64,000 nt of DNA from Clavibacter michiganensis subsp. tessellarius (GCF_021922985.1 NZ_CP040788.1:1-64000); one strand, 5' to 3'; counted from the first letter of the stretch, positions 1 to 10,470 are shown. Numbers and translations: made by a program. Notes: generated by a model not told the origin, from the letters alone.

Positions 1-1031
1 GCTTCGACCGCCAGATCGGCGTGGACGCGCCGGACCTGCAGGGCCGCAAGCAGATCCTCGAGGTGCACGGGCGCGGCAAGCCGCTCGCCTCGGGCGTCGA
101 CCTCGAGGTCCTCGCGCGCAAGACGCCGGGCTTCACGGGCGCCGACCTCGCCAACGTCCTCAACGAGGCCGCGCTCCTCACGGCCCGCTCCGACGCGCAG
201 CTCATCGACGACCGCGCCCTCGACGAGGCCGTCGACCGCGTCATGGCCGGCCCGCAGCGCCGCAGCCGCATCATGCGCGACCACGAGAAGCTCATCACCG
301 CGTACCACGAGGGCGGCCACGCGCTCGCGGCGGCGGCCATGAACAACACGGATCCCGTGACGAAGGTCACGATCCTGCCCCGCGGCCGCGCGCTCGGCTA
401 CACGATGGTGCTGCCGCTCGAGGACAAGTACTCCGTCACCCGCAACGAGCTGCTCGACCAGCTCACGTACGCCATGGGCGGTCGCGTCGCGGAGGAGATC
501 GTGTTCCACGACCCCACCACGGGCGCCTCGAACGACATCGAGAAGGCCACGTCCACGGCCCGCCGCATGGTCACCGAGTACGGCATGAGCGCCAAGGTCG
601 GATCCGTGAAGCTCGGCTCCAGCTCCGGCGAGCCCTTCCTCGGGCGCGACCTCGGCGGCAGCCGCGACTACTCGGAGGACATGGCCCTCACGGTCGACGC
701 CGAGGTGCGCGCGCTCCTCGACGGCGCCCACGACGAGGCGTGGCAGGTCATCAACGACAACCGCGACGTGCTCGACCGCCTCGCCACCGAGCTCCTCGAG
801 AAGGAGACGCTCGACCACACGCAGCTGGCCGCGATCTTCGCCGACGTGAAGAAGCTCCCGCCGCGTCCGCAGTGGCTCTCGAGCGACAAGCGCCCGCTGT
901 CCGACCTGCCCCCCGTGCCCATGCCGCAGAAGGCGCCCATCGACCAGGGCGTCGTCGACGGCGCGGTCGACTCGGAGCCGCCGGCCGGCAAGCCGAAGCG
1001 CTCGCCCTTCCCGCGTCCCGCGACGGCCTGA
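1..1031 (+). CDS. ftsH: FtsH AAA+ zinc protease, C-terminal part
   Basis: Membrane-anchored ATP-dependent metalloprotease that degrades misfolded and short-lived membrane and cytosolic proteins. Only the C-terminal part is present: the frame is open from base 3 and the N-terminal membrane segments and Walker motifs lie outside the window. Visible are the AAA lid helices ([14 protein letters not shown]), the zinc motif HEGGH at 306-320 and the third-ligand region [10 protein letters not shown], which together define peptidase M41. The C-terminal tail is Pro- and Lys-rich. It stops 4 bp before folE, so the two are probably co-transcribed. The same ftsH-folE junction is known in Mycobacterium tuberculosis. 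Confidence 0.97.
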   Translation, partial: FDRQIGVDAPDLQGRKQILEVHGRGKPLASGVDLEVLARKTPGFTGADLANVLNEAALLTARSDAQLIDDRALDEAVDRVMAGPQRRSRIMRDHEKLITAYHEGGHALAAAAMNNTDPVTKVTILPRGRALGYTMVLPLEDKYSVTRNELLDQLTYAMGGRVAEEIVFHDPTTGASNDIEKATSTARRMVTEYGMSAKVGSVKLGSSSGEPFLGRDLGGSRDYSEDMALTVDAEVRALLDGAHDEAWQVINDNRDVLDRLATELLEKETLDHTQLAAIFADVKKLPPRPQWLSSDKRPLSDLPPVPMPQKAPIDQGVVDGAVDSEPPAGKPKRSPFPRPATA

Positions 1032-1035
1032 CCCG

Positions 1036-1620
1036 GTGGGCGTCGATCGGGCGCGCATCGAGGCGGCCGTCACCGAGCTGATCCACGCGATCGGCGAGGA
1101 CCCGGGCCGGGAGGGCCTCGCCACCACCCCCGCACGGGTGGCCGAGGCGTACGCGGAGTTCTTCGCGGGCGTCGGCACGGATCCGCTCCGGCACCTCCGC
1201 GAGACGTTCCCGCTCCCCGAGACGGACGCGGCGCCGCAGCCCGTCATCGTGACGGGCATCGCGTTCCGCTCCATCTGCGAGCACCACCTGCTGCCGTTCA
1301 CGGGCGTCGCCCACCTGGCCTACGTTCCGGGGGAGCGGATCGTCGGGCTCGGCCGCCTGCCGCGCGTGGTCGACGACCTCGCGTCGCGCCCGCAGATGCA
1401 GGAGCGGCTCGGGGAGCAGATCGCCGAGGCGCTCGAGCGGGGCCTCGGCGCCCGCGGCGTGGCCGTGATCCTCGACGCCACCCACGGATGCGTCACCGCC
1501 CGCGGCACCCGCCAGGCCGGCAGCACCACCATCACGATCGCCGCGCGGGGCTCCCTCGCCGAGCCGTCGGCGCGCGCCGAGGTGCTCGCGCTGCTGCCCG
1601 GCGCAGCCGGCCGGGGCTGA
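1036..1620 (+). CDS. folE: GTP cyclohydrolase I (type IA)
   Basis: First enzyme of folate synthesis, converting GTP to 7,8-dihydroneopterin triphosphate in the cytosol. At 194 residues it has normal length. Zinc ligands Cys81 and His84 (SICEHHLLPF) and Cys152 (THGCVTARG) are present, with the substrate loop GLGRLPRVVDDLASRPQMQE. The GTG start lies 4 bp after the ftsH stop without a clear Shine-Dalgarno sequence, suggesting translational coupling. Followed 2 bp later by folP. Confidence 0.97.
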   Translation: MGVDRARIEAAVTELIHAIGEDPGREGLATTPARVAEAYAEFFAGVGTDPLRHLRETFPLPETDAAPQPVIVTGIAFRSICEHHLLPFTGVAHLAYVPGERIVGLGRLPRVVDDLASRPQMQERLGEQIAEALERGLGARGVAVILDATHGCVTARGTRQAGSTTITIAARGSLAEPSARAEVLALLPGAAGRG

Positions 1621-1622
1621 TC

Positions 1623-2489
1623 GTGGAGCCGCTCGCGCCCCGCGCGCTCGTGCTCGGGATCCTCAACGCCACCCCCGACTCCTTCAGCGACGGCGGCCGC
1701 CACCTCGGCCTCGACGACGCCCTGGCGCACGCCCGGCGCATGGTGGCCGCGGGCGCCGACGTGGTCGACGTGGGCGGCGAGTCCACCCGGCCCGGCGCCT
1801 CCCGCGTCGACGCCGACGAGGAGCTGGCCCGCGTGCTGCCGGTCGTGCGGGAGCTCGTCGCGGAGGGCGTCGTCGTGAGCGTCGACACCATGCGCGCGGC
1901 CACCGCGGAGGCGTCGATCGCGGCGGGCGCCCGGATCGTGAACGACGTGTCCGGCGGCCTCGCGGATCCGCGCATGGCGTCCGTCGTCGCGGGCGCCGAC
2001 GTCGACTACGTGGCCATGCACTGGCGCGGCCACAGCGACACGATGGCGACGCGCGCCGTGTACGACGACGTCGTCGGCGAGGTGCGCGACGAGCTCCGCG
2101 CGCGCGTCGACGCCCTCGTGGCGGCGGGCGTGGATCCGGCGCGCATCGTGCTCGACCCCGGCCTCGGCTTCGCGAAGGACGCCGCGCACGACTGGCAGCT
2201 CCTCGGATCCCTCGACCGGCTCACCGGCCTCGGCCACCGCGTGCTCGTGGGCGCCTCGCGCAAGCGGTTCCTCGGCCGGCTGCTGCCCGAGGGCGCGACC
2301 GTCGACGACCGCGACGTGCCGACGGCCGTCGTCAGCGCCCTGTCCGCCCGCTCCGGCGCGTGGGCGGTGCGCGTGCACGACGTCGCCGCCACCCGGGCCG
2401 CGCTCGCGGTGGAGGACGCGTGGGCGCGCGGGCGGGCCGAGGCGTCCGCCTCCGCCGGGTCGTCGGCCTCCGCCGGTCTGTCAGAGTAG
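1623..2489 (+). CDS. folP: Dihydropteroate synthase
   Basis: Condenses 6-hydroxymethyl-dihydropterin pyrophosphate with p-aminobenzoate; the family is the sulfonamide target. Family motifs are in order: LGILNATPDSFSDGG at the N terminus, GESTRPGA, a D-P-G-L-G-F motif and VGASRKRFLG near the C terminus. The GTG at 1623, two bases after the folE stop, puts the first TIM-barrel strand at the expected distance; an upstream start in this frame would overlap folE by 130 bp. The C terminus ends in a low-complexity Ala/Ser tail. Confidence 0.96.
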   Translation: MEPLAPRALVLGILNATPDSFSDGGRHLGLDDALAHARRMVAAGADVVDVGGESTRPGASRVDADEELARVLPVVRELVAEGVVVSVDTMRAATAEASIAAGARIVNDVSGGLADPRMASVVAGADVDYVAMHWRGHSDTMATRAVYDDVVGEVRDELRARVDALVAAGVDPARIVLDPGLGFAKDAAHDWQLLGSLDRLTGLGHRVLVGASRKRFLGRLLPEGATVDDRDVPTAVVSALSARSGAWAVRVHDVAATRAALAVEDAWARGRAEASASAGSSASAGLSE

Positions 2490-2493
2490 GAGC

Positions 2494-3204
2494 ATGAGCG
2501 CCGTGAGCCAGGACCGAGTCGTCGTCTCCCCGCAGGCGGGCCTCGTCCGCATCGCGGTCGCCGCGCTCGTCTCCTCCGTGGTCCTCGGCGTCGGCCTCAC
2601 GTTCCCGGCGGACCTGGCCGGGGACGCCGGCGCGGTCGTCGTCGTGGTCAAGGTCGTGGCCGTCGTGCTCGGGCTCCTGGGCTCGCTCGGCAGCGCGTAC
2701 GCGTCCGTCGTGCTCCTGTCGCCCGTGCTGACCACCGTGGGCGCCGTGCTGTGGCCGGTCGCCGTGGTGCTGCTCGGCACCGCCCTCGGCCTCGTCGGGG
2801 CGCTGGCCTTCGCGCCCGTGGCGCCGGCCGGCCACGGATCGCACGCCGTCCTCGGGCTCGTGGCGGCCGCGCTCGCGATCCTCGGCATCGCCGCCGCCGT
2901 CGCGTGGGCCGTCGTGCAGCGCCGCGTCGCGCGCCTCGCCGCGACCGCCCGCCGGGTCACCGAGACCGGGCGCCGCACGGCCGCCATCGTCACGGCAGTC
3001 CAGCGCCTCGACGGATCCGGCGACGCCGTCCGCGCCCGCCTCACGGTCGCGTTCACCGACGGCGACGGCCGCGACCACCACGTCACGCGCACCGTCACGA
3101 CCGCCGACCGGCTCCTGCCCGCCGTCGGCGGCAAGCTCCCGCTCTGGTACGACCCGAGCGACCCGGGCGACCTGCCGTCCATCGTCGTGGGCCGCTCATG
3201 GTGA
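2494..3204 (+). CDS. DUF3592-type membrane protein
   Basis: A 236-residue integral membrane protein of unknown function. The first two thirds form about four hydrophobic helices, roughly residues 11-33, 45-66, 70-115 and 125-147. The soluble C-terminal part (AIVTAVQRLDGSGDAVRARL to KLPLWYDPSDPGDLPSIV) has the VxVxYDPxxP pattern of the DUF3592 family. AGGAG stands just before the ATG and overlaps the folP stop. It is inserted between folP and folB and overlaps folB by 7 bp, so it is in the folate operon, but nothing seen ties it to folate chemistry. Confidence 0.85.
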   Translation: MSAVSQDRVVVSPQAGLVRIAVAALVSSVVLGVGLTFPADLAGDAGAVVVVVKVVAVVLGLLGSLGSAYASVVLLSPVLTTVGAVLWPVAVVLLGTALGLVGALAFAPVAPAGHGSHAVLGLVAAALAILGIAAAVAWAVVQRRVARLAATARRVTETGRRTAAIVTAVQRLDGSGDAVRARLTVAFTDGDGRDHHVTRTVTTADRLLPAVGGKLPLWYDPSDPGDLPSIVVGRSW

Positions 3205-4085
3205 CCGGCCTCCCGACCGACCGGATCCTCCTCTCCGGGCTGCGCGTGCACGCCCACCACGGCGTGTTCGCGCACGAGCGCCGCGACGGCCAGCCGTTCG
3301 TGATCGACCTCGAGGTCGCGCTCGACCTCGCGCCCGCCGGCGGCAGCGACGAGCTCGACCGCACCCTCCACTACGGCGAGCTCGCGGAGGAGGTCGCGGC
3401 GGCGGCCGGACGCGATCCCGTCGACCTCATCGAGACGCTGGCCGAGCGGATCGCCGCGGTGGTCCTCTCGCACGCCGTGGCGCGGTGGGTGCGCGTCACC
3501 GTGCACAAGCCGGACGCGCCCATCACGGTGCCGTTCGGCGACGTGGCCGTCGTGATCGAGCGCCGGTCCGCCCTGCCCGCGCCGGGCGCGCCCGTGCGCG
3601 CGGTCGTCGCGGTGGGATCCAACCTCGGCGACCGGCGCGCGACCGTCGAGGCCGCCCTCGCCCGCATCGACGGGGTGCCGGGCCTGCGCGTCGTCCGCTC
3701 GTCGGACCTGGTGGAGTCCGTCGCCGTCACGCCCGAGGGGGAGGACGCGACGAAGCCCGGCTACCTCAACGGCGTCGTGCTCGTCGACTCGGCGCTCGGG
3801 CCGCACGCGCTCCTCGACGCGCTCGCCGGCATCGAGCGCGACCTCGGGCGGGTGCGCGCCGAGCGCTGGGGCGACCGCACGATCGACCTCGACGTCGTGG
3901 CCTTCGGCGACGCGCGGATCCACGACGACCGCCTCACCGTCCCGCACCCGCGCGCCGCCGAGCGCGCCTTCGTCCTCGGTCCCTGGCTGCAGGCGGATCC
4001 CGACGCCGAGCTGCCGGGCCACGGCCGCGTCGACGCGCTGCTCGCCGCCCTCGAGGGCCGCGCGACCGCGGAGGCGACCCGATGA
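3198..4085 (+). CDS. folB/folK: Fused dihydroneopterin aldolase / HPPK
   Basis: Bifunctional 295-residue folate enzyme. Residues 1-122 are the FolB aldolase (HAHHGVFAHERRDGQPF with Glu27, and Lys104 in VHKPDAPI). Residues 133-295 are the FolK pyrophosphokinase (VAVGSNLGDR, KPGYLNGVVLVDS, RWGDRTIDLDVVAFGD, VPHPRAAERAFVLGPW). In many bacteria these are two genes; here one reading frame runs through a short Ala/Pro linker. The product would turn dihydroneopterin into the pyrophosphate used by FolP, encoded upstream. The start is the ATG overlapping the previous stop; its own stop overlaps the next gene by 4 bp. Confidence 0.95.
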   Translation: MVTGLPTDRILLSGLRVHAHHGVFAHERRDGQPFVIDLEVALDLAPAGGSDELDRTLHYGELAEEVAAAAGRDPVDLIETLAERIAAVVLSHAVARWVRVTVHKPDAPITVPFGDVAVVIERRSALPAPGAPVRAVVAVGSNLGDRRATVEAALARIDGVPGLRVVRSSDLVESVAVTPEGEDATKPGYLNGVVLVDSALGPHALLDALAGIERDLGRVRAERWGDRTIDLDVVAFGDARIHDDRLTVPHPRAAERAFVLGPWLQADPDAELPGHGRVDALLAALEGRATAEATR

Positions 4086-4564
4086 CGCGCACGCGCTCCA
4101 CCACGCTCATCGCCCTGCTCATCGCCGGCGCCGCCGTCGGCTGGTTCGCCGAGAACGCCCTGGTCATGAGCGGGCGGCCGCTCCTCGTCCCGCCGCTCAC
4201 GCTCGGCGCGACCCTCCTCATCGTCGGGATCGTGCTGCTCGGGCTCGCCTGGCCCATCCGGCAGGCGACGCGCGGACGACGACCCGGCCGCGTCGACCCG
4301 TTCCGCGCCACCCGCGTCGTGCTCCTCGCGAAGGCGTCGGCGCTCGCGGGGGCGCTCCTCGCGGGGATCACGGGCGGCGTGCTGGCCTTCGTGCTGGCCC
4401 GGCCGGTGCTGCCCGGCGCGTCCTCCGTCGGGCTGGCGGTGGCCGGTACGGTGGGAGCCGTCGTCCTCCTCGTCGCCGGGCTGGTCGCCGAGCACTGGTG
4501 CACGGTCCCGCCCGACGACCGGGACGACGCCCGCCCGGGCGACCCGGCGCGCGAGCTCTCCTGA
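4082..4564 (+). CDS. DUF3180 membrane protein
   Basis: A 160-residue protein with four predicted membrane helices (about residues 7-25, 38-60, 84-108 and 118-140) and a short acidic C-terminal tail. Sequence and position directly after folK match the DUF3180 family, whose M. tuberculosis member (Rv3605c) is in the same place. Function unknown. ATGA overlap with folB/folK implies coupling. Confidence 0.88.
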   Translation: MTRTRSTTLIALLIAGAAVGWFAENALVMSGRPLLVPPLTLGATLLIVGIVLLGLAWPIRQATRGRRPGRVDPFRATRVVLLAKASALAGALLAGITGGVLAFVLARPVLPGASSVGLAVAGTVGAVVLLVAGLVAEHWCTVPPDDRDDARPGDPARELS

Positions 4565-4596
4565 GCCGCGCGCCCCGCACCACCGACAGGAGCACC

Positions 4597-5085
4597 GTGA
4601 CCGCGAACGTCGATCCGCACGGCGTCGAGTGGCGCCGCGTCTCCCCGCGCCTCGTGGGCGTCGAGCTGGTGGGCGGCGTGATCACCGCCCTCGTCCTCGG
4701 CGGCATCGCCGTGTTCCTCACCGTCGTGGGGGCGCCGGGCTGGATCCGGATCGTGCTCGGCGCCGCCGCGGTGGTCGAGCTGGTGGTGACCCTCGTCATC
4801 GTGCCCCGCCGCGTGCGCGCCATGGGCTACCAGCTGCGCGACGACGACCTGGTCTTCCGCCGCGGCATCATGTGGACCCGCATCGTCTCGGTGCCGTACG
4901 GCCGGATGCAGCTCGTCGACATCACGCGCGGCCCGGTCGGCCGCGTCCTCGGGCTCGCCGACCTCAAGCTCGTGACGGCGGCGGCGTCCGCGAGCATCCA
5001 GATCCCCGGCCTCCGGAACGACGACGCGGAGGAGCTCCGCGACCGCCTCGTGTCGCTCGCCGAGACCCGCCGGGCGGGGCTGTGA
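4597..5085 (+). CDS. Bacterial PH-domain membrane protein, YdbS-like
   Basis: A 162-residue protein with two membrane helices (about residues 20-42 and 47-66) followed by one bacterial PH domain (bPH2/DUF304), recognised from YQLRDDDLVFRRGIMWTRIV, PYGRMQLVDITRGPVGRVLGL and the C-terminal IQIPGL. GTG at 4597 is chosen because AGGAG precedes it by 4-5 nt and the frame upstream runs into DUF3180. It overlaps the next PH-domain gene by 4 bp. Such YdbS/YdbT pairs are common in Gram-positives, but their role is poorly defined. Confidence 0.87.
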   Translation: MTANVDPHGVEWRRVSPRLVGVELVGGVITALVLGGIAVFLTVVGAPGWIRIVLGAAAVVELVVTLVIVPRRVRAMGYQLRDDDLVFRRGIMWTRIVSVPYGRMQLVDITRGPVGRVLGLADLKLVTAAASASIQIPGLRNDDAEELRDRLVSLAETRRAGL

Positions 5086-6932
5086 CCGACGCCGGGTCCG
5101 CGGATCCGTCCGCGTCCGGCGGCCCGGATCCGGAGCGTCCGCCGGAGTCCCCGGCGCCCGCGAGCGCGGCGCCCGCTGCTCCGGCGGACGCGGCCGCGGC
5201 GCCCGCCGTCCCCGCCGCCGAGGCCCGCATCGCCGAGGAGCTCACCGACGGCGGCTGGCACCGCCTCCACCCGGCCACCCCGGTCCTCCGGGGCGGCGTC
5301 GTGTTCCTCGTCGCGATCGGCTTCCTCGTCTCGTCGCTCCGCGAGCAGCTCGTGGAGCGCTTCGTGCCCGGCCAGGACGAGGGCGGCGGCGAGGGCGACC
5401 TCCTCCCGTGGCTCGTCGAGTCGGGCGGCCTCATCTGGGTGATCCTCGGCCTCCTCGCCTTCACCCTCCTCGCGGTCGGCATCTCGTACCTGTCGTGGCG
5501 CATGCACACGTTCCGCGTCACGGAGGAGACCGTCGAGGTGCGCAGCGGCATCCTGTCGCGCACGAACCGGCGGGCCCGGCTCGACCGGATCCAGGGCGTC
5601 AACATCGTCCGGCCCCTCCTCGCGCGGCTCATCGGCGCGGCCAAGCTCGAGATCCAGGTCGCGGGCAACGACGCCAACCTGCCGCTGCAGTACCTGCGCT
5701 CGCGCGACGCCGACGCGTTCCGGCTCCGCGTGCTGCGGCTCGCGTCCGGCGCGCGGGCCGAGGCGGCCGGATCCGCGCCCGCCCGCGCCGCCGCCCCCGC
5801 CCGCGGCTTCGTGGGCTCGCGCGTCGACGACCTCCTCGCCCCCGAGCTCGACCCGGACGCCGCGCCCCCGCAGTCGGTCGTGCGCATCCCGATCCCGCGG
5901 CTCGTCGGCGCCGTGCTGCTCTCCGGTCCCACGGTCGTGCTCGTGCTGTTCGTGGTCGTCGGGATCCCGCTCATCGTCCGCTTCGAGGCCTGGTACCTGC
6001 TCGTGCCGCTGCTGCCGACGCTGCTCGGATCCGCGGGCTTCTTCGTCCGCCGCATCACGCGCTCGCTCCGCTACAGCGTCGCCGGCACGCCCGACGGCGT
6101 GCGCGTGGGCTTCGGCCTCCTGTCCACCAGCAACGACACGATCCCGCCCGGCCGGATCCACGCGGTCGAGGTCGTGCAGCCGCTCCTCTGGCGCGCGGCC
6201 GGCTGGTGGGAGATCCGCATCACGCGCGCCTCGCACTCCTCCGCGCCCGGCGCTGCCGGGCAGCAGAACACCTCGATCCTCCCGGTCGGCGACCGCCGCG
6301 ACGTCGACCGCGTGCTCGGCCTCGTCCTCCCGCACCTCGTGGGCGAGGACGCGCTGGCGCTCATCGGCACGGGCATGACCGGACGCGGCGGGGCCGACGA
6401 CGGGTTCACGACGTCGCCGCGCCGGGCCTGGATCCTGAAGCCCTTCTCCTGGCGCCGCACCGGATTCGCGGTGGACGACTCCGCGTTCCTCGTGCGCCGC
6501 GGCGTGATCTGGCGGCGGCTCGTCGTCGTGCCGCACGCGCGCACGCAGGGCGTCGACCTCACGCAGGGCCCGATCGACCGCCGCCTCGACCTGGTCTCGG
6601 TGCGCGCGGCGACCGTCGCGGGCCCCGTCGACACGCGCCTGGGCGCCATCGACCGCGCGACGGGCATGGAGCTGTCGACGCGGCTCGTCCAGGCCGCCGT
6701 CGCCTCGGCGGGCGCGGACACCTCCGACCGCTGGGGCGCCGAGGCCGCGAGCTGGCCGGCGCCCGGGTCGGCGGTCGCTGCGGCGGCCGCCGTCGCGACC
6801 GCCGCGGATCCGTCGACGTCGGATCCCACCACGCCCGTTCCCGTGGCGACGCCCGCTCCCGTGGCGACGCCCGCATCCGACGACGCGTCCGCCACCCCGC
6901 GCCACCGCTCGACCCCCGAGGATCCCGCATGA
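5082..6932 (+). CDS. Triple PH-domain membrane protein, YdbT-like
   Basis: A 616-residue membrane protein carrying three bacterial PH modules. The first follows helix pairs near the N terminus ([40 protein letters not shown]). The second starts at [18 protein letters not shown] and the third at [20 protein letters not shown]. Between modules one and two is another helix pair ([20 protein letters not shown]). Both ends are Ala/Pro/Asp low complexity; the C terminus has short [12 protein letters not shown] repeats. The 4-bp overlap with the single PH gene suggests a two-protein complex. Function unknown. Confidence 0.87.
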   Translation: MTDAGSADPSASGGPDPERPPESPAPASAAPAAPADAAAAPAVPAAEARIAEELTDGGWHRLHPATPVLRGGVVFLVAIGFLVSSLREQLVERFVPGQDEGGGEGDLLPWLVESGGLIWVILGLLAFTLLAVGISYLSWRMHTFRVTEETVEVRSGILSRTNRRARLDRIQGVNIVRPLLARLIGAAKLEIQVAGNDANLPLQYLRSRDADAFRLRVLRLASGARAEAAGSAPARAAAPARGFVGSRVDDLLAPELDPDAAPPQSVVRIPIPRLVGAVLLSGPTVVLVLFVVVGIPLIVRFEAWYLLVPLLPTLLGSAGFFVRRITRSLRYSVAGTPDGVRVGFGLLSTSNDTIPPGRIHAVEVVQPLLWRAAGWWEIRITRASHSSAPGAAGQQNTSILPVGDRRDVDRVLGLVLPHLVGEDALALIGTGMTGRGGADDGFTTSPRRAWILKPFSWRRTGFAVDDSAFLVRRGVIWRRLVVVPHARTQGVDLTQGPIDRRLDLVSVRAATVAGPVDTRLGAIDRATGMELSTRLVQAAVASAGADTSDRWGAEAASWPAPGSAVAAAAAVATAADPSTSDPTTPVPVATPAPVATPASDDASATPRHRSTPEDPA

Positions 6933-7690
6933 CCGCCCCCTCCCAGCGCTCCGGCCGCCTCGGTGTGGGCATCATCGGCGCGGGCCGCGTCGGCCCCGTC
7001 CTCGGCCTGGCGCTCGCGGGCGCCGGCCACGCGATCACCGGCATCTCCGCCCTCTCCGCGGCCAGCCGCGAGCGCGCCGAGACGATGCTCCCGGACGTGC
7101 CCGTGCTCGGGATCCCCGAGATCGTCGAGCGCAGCGAGCTCGTGATCCTCGCCGTCCCCGACGCCGAGCTCCCGGGCCTCGTCGCCGGCCTCGCGGCGAC
7201 GGGCGCGTGGCAGGCGGGCCAGCTCGTCATGCACACCTCCGCCGCGCACGGGGTCCAGGTGCTCGCCCCGGCCTTCGCCGCCGGCGTCATCCCGCTCGCC
7301 GTCCACCCGGCGATGTCGTTCACCGGCACGAGCATGGACCTCAGCCGCATGCTCGACAGCTGGTTCGCCGTCACCGCGCCCGCGCCCGTGCTCCCCATCG
7401 CGCAGGTGCTCGTGGTGGAGATGGGCGGCGAGCCCGTCGTCGTGGAGGAGCGCGACCGCGCCGCCTACGCGGAGGCCATCGCCACCGCGACCACCTTCTC
7501 GACCGCCATCGTCGAGCAGGCGACGGGCCTCCTCGCGGGAATCGGCGTCGAGGAGCCCGGCCGCGTGCTCGGCCCGCTGATCCGCTCCGCCGTCGACGAC
7601 GCCCTCCGCCGCTCCTCCCCAGCCGGCGGCGCGCGCCTCACCACGGGCGACGTGCCCCCGCCGACGGACGAGGGTCCCGGCGCGGACTAA
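6929..7690 (+). CDS. Rossmann-fold / DUF2520 protein
   Basis: A 253-residue NAD(P)-binding-like protein. The N-terminal [20 protein letters not shown] is a classic dinucleotide-binding loop, and a second helical domain carries the conserved VHPAMSFTG motif of the DUF2520 family. The same family sits just before panC in M. tuberculosis (Rv3603c), so a pantothenate-linked reductase role is conceivable. The fold also resembles ketopantoate reductase, but I cannot show activity. ATGA overlap with the PH gene. Confidence 0.87.
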   Translation: MTAPSQRSGRLGVGIIGAGRVGPVLGLALAGAGHAITGISALSAASRERAETMLPDVPVLGIPEIVERSELVILAVPDAELPGLVAGLAATGAWQAGQLVMHTSAAHGVQVLAPAFAAGVIPLAVHPAMSFTGTSMDLSRMLDSWFAVTAPAPVLPIAQVLVVEMGGEPVVVEERDRAAYAEAIATATTFSTAIVEQATGLLAGIGVEEPGRVLGPLIRSAVDDALRRSSPAGGARLTTGDVPPPTDEGPGAD

Positions 7691-7732
7691 CCTGTCGTGT
7701 CCGCCACCCGAGCACCCGAGGAGCACCACGGC

Positions 7733-8611
7733 ATGACGATCCCCGCGCCCACCGTCGTCACCGGCATCGCCGAGCTGCGCGCCCTGGTCCGCGCGCACCG
7801 CGCCGAGCGCGCCGCCGCCGGCGAGGAGGCCGTCGTCGTGCTCGTCCCCACCATGGGCGCGCTGCACGAGGGCCACCTGGCGCACGCCCGCCACGCGCGC
7901 GCGGCCGGATCCCTCGTGGTCGTCTCCGTGTTCGTCAACCCGCTGCAGTTCGGCGCCGGGGAGGACCTCGACGCCTACCCGCGCACGCTCGACGCCGACG
8001 TGGAGGCCCTCGCGGCCACCGGCGTCGACCTGGTGTTCGCGCCGTCGGCCGCCGAGATGTACCCGGACGGCCCCGCGCGCATCCGCGTCTCGGGCGGATC
8101 CGTCGCCCTCGCGCTCGAGGGCCGCTCCCGCCCGGGCCACTTCGACGGCATGCTCACCGTCGTCGCGAAGCTCCTGCACATCGTCGCGCCCGACGTCGCC
8201 ACCTTCGGCCGCAAGGACGCGCAGCAGCTCCACCTCGTGCGCCGCATGGTGCGCGACCTCGACCTCCCGGTGCGCATCGAGGAGCTGGAGACCGTGCGCG
8301 AGCCCGACGGCCTCGCCCTCTCGAGCCGCAACCGCTACCTCGACGAGCGCGAGCGCCGCGCCGCCCGCGTCATACCCGCCGCCCTCGAGGCCGCGCAGAG
8401 CGCGGGGTCCCGCGGCATCGACGCCGTCATCGCGGCCGCGCAGTCCGTCGTGATGGGGGAGCCCGCCGTCGCGCTCGACTACTTCCAGGTGGTGGATCCC
8501 AGCACCTTCGAGTCGGTCGACGACGGCTTCACGGGCGCGGCGCTCGCGGTCATCGCGGCGCGCGTCGGCACCACGCGCCTCATCGACAACGACACCGTCG
8601 TCATCGCCTGA
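7733..8611 (+). CDS. panC: Pantothenate synthetase
   Basis: ATP-dependent condensation of pantoate and beta-alanine to pantothenate (vitamin B5, coenzyme A precursor). The 292-residue product shows [13 protein letters not shown] (the HIGH-like nucleotide motif), [22 protein letters not shown] and the LSSRNRYL loop. The ATG at 7733 has GAGGAG 9 nt upstream and is preferred over an in-frame GTG at 7697. A TAACCT element at 7688-7693 could be a separate -10 box. No panD follows, unlike some actinobacteria. Confidence 0.96.
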   Translation: MTIPAPTVVTGIAELRALVRAHRAERAAAGEEAVVVLVPTMGALHEGHLAHARHARAAGSLVVVSVFVNPLQFGAGEDLDAYPRTLDADVEALAATGVDLVFAPSAAEMYPDGPARIRVSGGSVALALEGRSRPGHFDGMLTVVAKLLHIVAPDVATFGRKDAQQLHLVRRMVRDLDLPVRIEELETVREPDGLALSSRNRYLDERERRAARVIPAALEAAQSAGSRGIDAVIAAAQSVVMGEPAVALDYFQVVDPSTFESVDDGFTGAALAVIAARVGTTRLIDNDTVVIA

Positions 8612-8769
8612 CCCGCGCCGCCCGCTTCCCGACGCAGCCGCCCGCCTCCCGGTCCGGCCATCGCCCGGCCCCGCGCCGCGACCGTGCCCGGCCCGCGCCC
8701 GCACCTGCGAGAATCGTCGGGAGGCCGCTCGGCCGCACGCCCCTTCGACCCGCGAGGATCCACCCGCAC

Positions 8770-10317
8770 ATGACCGACAGCCCCGGAACGCCCGCGACGC
8801 CCGAGACCGCCCCGACGCCCGATCAGGCGGTGGAGGGCTCCGTCGAGGAGGTCGCCGAGCAGAAGGCCGTGCGCCTCGCGAAGCGCGCCCGCCTCGAGGC
8901 CGAGGACGGTCCCGGCGGCGGCGCCTACCCCGTGCAGGTCCCCGTCACCACGACCATCCCCGCGGTCCGCGCCGAGTTCGGCCACCTCGAGCCCGGCGTC
9001 GAGACCGACCACGTGGTCGGCATCGCCGGCCGCGTCGTCCACTTCCGCAACACCGGCAAGCTCTGCTTCGCCACGCTGCAGGCGGGCGACGGCACGCGCA
9101 TCCAGGCCATGATCTCGCTGGCCGAGGTCGGCGAGGAGGCCCTCGCCGCCTGGAAGGAGCTCGTCGACCTGGGCGACCACGTCTTCGTCTCCGGCCGCGT
9201 CATCGCGAGCCGCAAGGGCGAGCTGTCGATCATGGCCGGCGAGTGGCGCATCGCGTCGAAGGCGCTGCTGCCCCTGCCCAACCTGCACTCCGAGCTCTCC
9301 GACGAGACCCGCGTCCGCAGCCGCTACCTCGACCTGATCGTCCGCGACCAGGCGCGCAAGAACGTCCTCGACCGCGCGAAGGTCAACGCCTCCCTGCGCG
9401 AGACGTTCCGCCAGCGCGGCTACGTCGAGGTCGAGACGCCCATGCTGCAGGTGATGCACGGCGGCGCCTCCGCCCGCCCGTTCGTCACGCACTCCAACGC
9501 CTTCGACACGGAGATGTACCTCCGCATCGCGCCCGAGCTGTTCCTCAAGCGCGCGGTGGTCGGCGGCATCGACCGCGTCTTCGAGATCAACCGCAACTTC
9601 CGCAACGAGGGCGCCGACTCCACGCACAGCCCCGAGTTCGCGATGCTGGAGGCGTACGAGGCCTACGGCGACTACTCGTCCATCGCCGAGCTGACGCAGA
9701 CGCTCGTGCAGGACGCGGCCATGGCGGTCTCCGGGAGCCACGTCGTCACGTGGGCCGACGGCACCGAGTACGACCTCGGCGGCGAGTGGGACCGCATCTC
9801 CATGTACGGCTCGCTCAGCGAGGCCGCCGGCGTCGAGGTCACGCCCGCCACCACGGTCGACGAGCTGCAGGCCATCGCCGACCGCGAGGGCGTCGACGTC
9901 CCCTTGAGCACCCACGGCAAGCTCGTCGAGGAGCTCTGGGAGCACTTCGTCAAGGGCGGCCTCGAGCGCCCCACCTTCGTGCTCGACTTCCCCGTCGAGA
10001 CCTCGCCGCTCACGCGCGCGCACCGCTCCATCGCGGGCGTCGTCGAGAAGTGGGACCTCTACATCCGCGGCTTCGAGCTGGCCACCGGCTACTCCGAGCT
10101 CGTGGACCCCGTCGTGCAGCGCGAGCGCTTCGTCGACCAGGCCCGCCAGTCGGCGCGCGGCGACGATGAGGCCATGCCGCTCGACGAGGAGTTCCTCCGC
10201 GCGCTCGAGCACGGCATGCCGCCGTCGGGCGGCATGGGCATGGGGGTCGACCGGCTCCTCATGGCCATCACCGGCCTCGGCATCCGCGAGACCATCCTGT
10301 TCCCCCTAGTGAAGTAG
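8770..10317 (+). CDS. lysS: Lysyl-tRNA synthetase, class II
   Basis: Charges tRNA-Lys in the cytosol. The 515-residue protein has an acidic Pro/Thr-rich N terminus, an OB-fold anticodon domain ([19 protein letters not shown]), then the class II core with motif 2 around [20 protein letters not shown] and motif 3 [15 protein letters not shown]. It follows panC after a 158-bp gap that shows no clear hairpin. The start at 8770 is the ATG that leaves a short extension before the OB fold; no strong ribosome-binding site is seen. Confidence 0.96.
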   Translation: MTDSPGTPATPETAPTPDQAVEGSVEEVAEQKAVRLAKRARLEAEDGPGGGAYPVQVPVTTTIPAVRAEFGHLEPGVETDHVVGIAGRVVHFRNTGKLCFATLQAGDGTRIQAMISLAEVGEEALAAWKELVDLGDHVFVSGRVIASRKGELSIMAGEWRIASKALLPLPNLHSELSDETRVRSRYLDLIVRDQARKNVLDRAKVNASLRETFRQRGYVEVETPMLQVMHGGASARPFVTHSNAFDTEMYLRIAPELFLKRAVVGGIDRVFEINRNFRNEGADSTHSPEFAMLEAYEAYGDYSSIAELTQTLVQDAAMAVSGSHVVTWADGTEYDLGGEWDRISMYGSLSEAAGVEVTPATTVDELQAIADREGVDVPLSTHGKLVEELWEHFVKGGLERPTFVLDFPVETSPLTRAHRSIAGVVEKWDLYIRGFELATGYSELVDPVVQRERFVDQARQSARGDDEAMPLDEEFLRALEHGMPPSGGMGMGVDRLLMAITGLGIRETILFPLVK

Positions 10318-10323
10318 GCGACC

Positions 10324-10449
10324 ATGCCCTTAGGACCCGACGGCTCCAACCCGAAGAAGCCCACCACCGCGCGCTACGCGCTCTGGATCATCGTCGGCGG
10401 CATCGCCGTCGTCATGATCGGCCAGGGCGTCTACGGCATCCTCACCTAG
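10324..10449 (+). CDS. 41-residue single-pass membrane protein
   Basis: Tiny open frame starting 6 bp after lysS: a charged N terminus (MPLGPDGSNPKKPTTARYA) followed by one helix (LWIIVGGIAVVMIGQGVYGIL). Good codon third-position bias and the tight position behind lysS argue that it is real, and the sequence is coherent as a tail-type membrane peptide. No function assigned. Confidence 0.62.
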   Translation: MPLGPDGSNPKKPTTARYALWIIVGGIAVVMIGQGVYGILT

Positions 10450-10458
10450 AGCGCGGCG

Positions 10459-10464
10459 TATCCT
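10459..10464 (+). promoter_or_regulatory. -10-like TATCCT, possible leaderless start
   Basis: TATCCT ends 6 nt before the ATG at 10471, so transcription would begin at or near the start codon. No -35 match is evident. Confidence 0.4.
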
Positions 10465-10470
10465 TCACCC

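Noticed and set aside
6929..7690. DUF2520 gene as panE (ketopantoate reductase)
   Set aside because: The Rossmann fold and the place next to panC fit loosely, but the sequence matches DUF2520; no evidence for ketopantoate binding.
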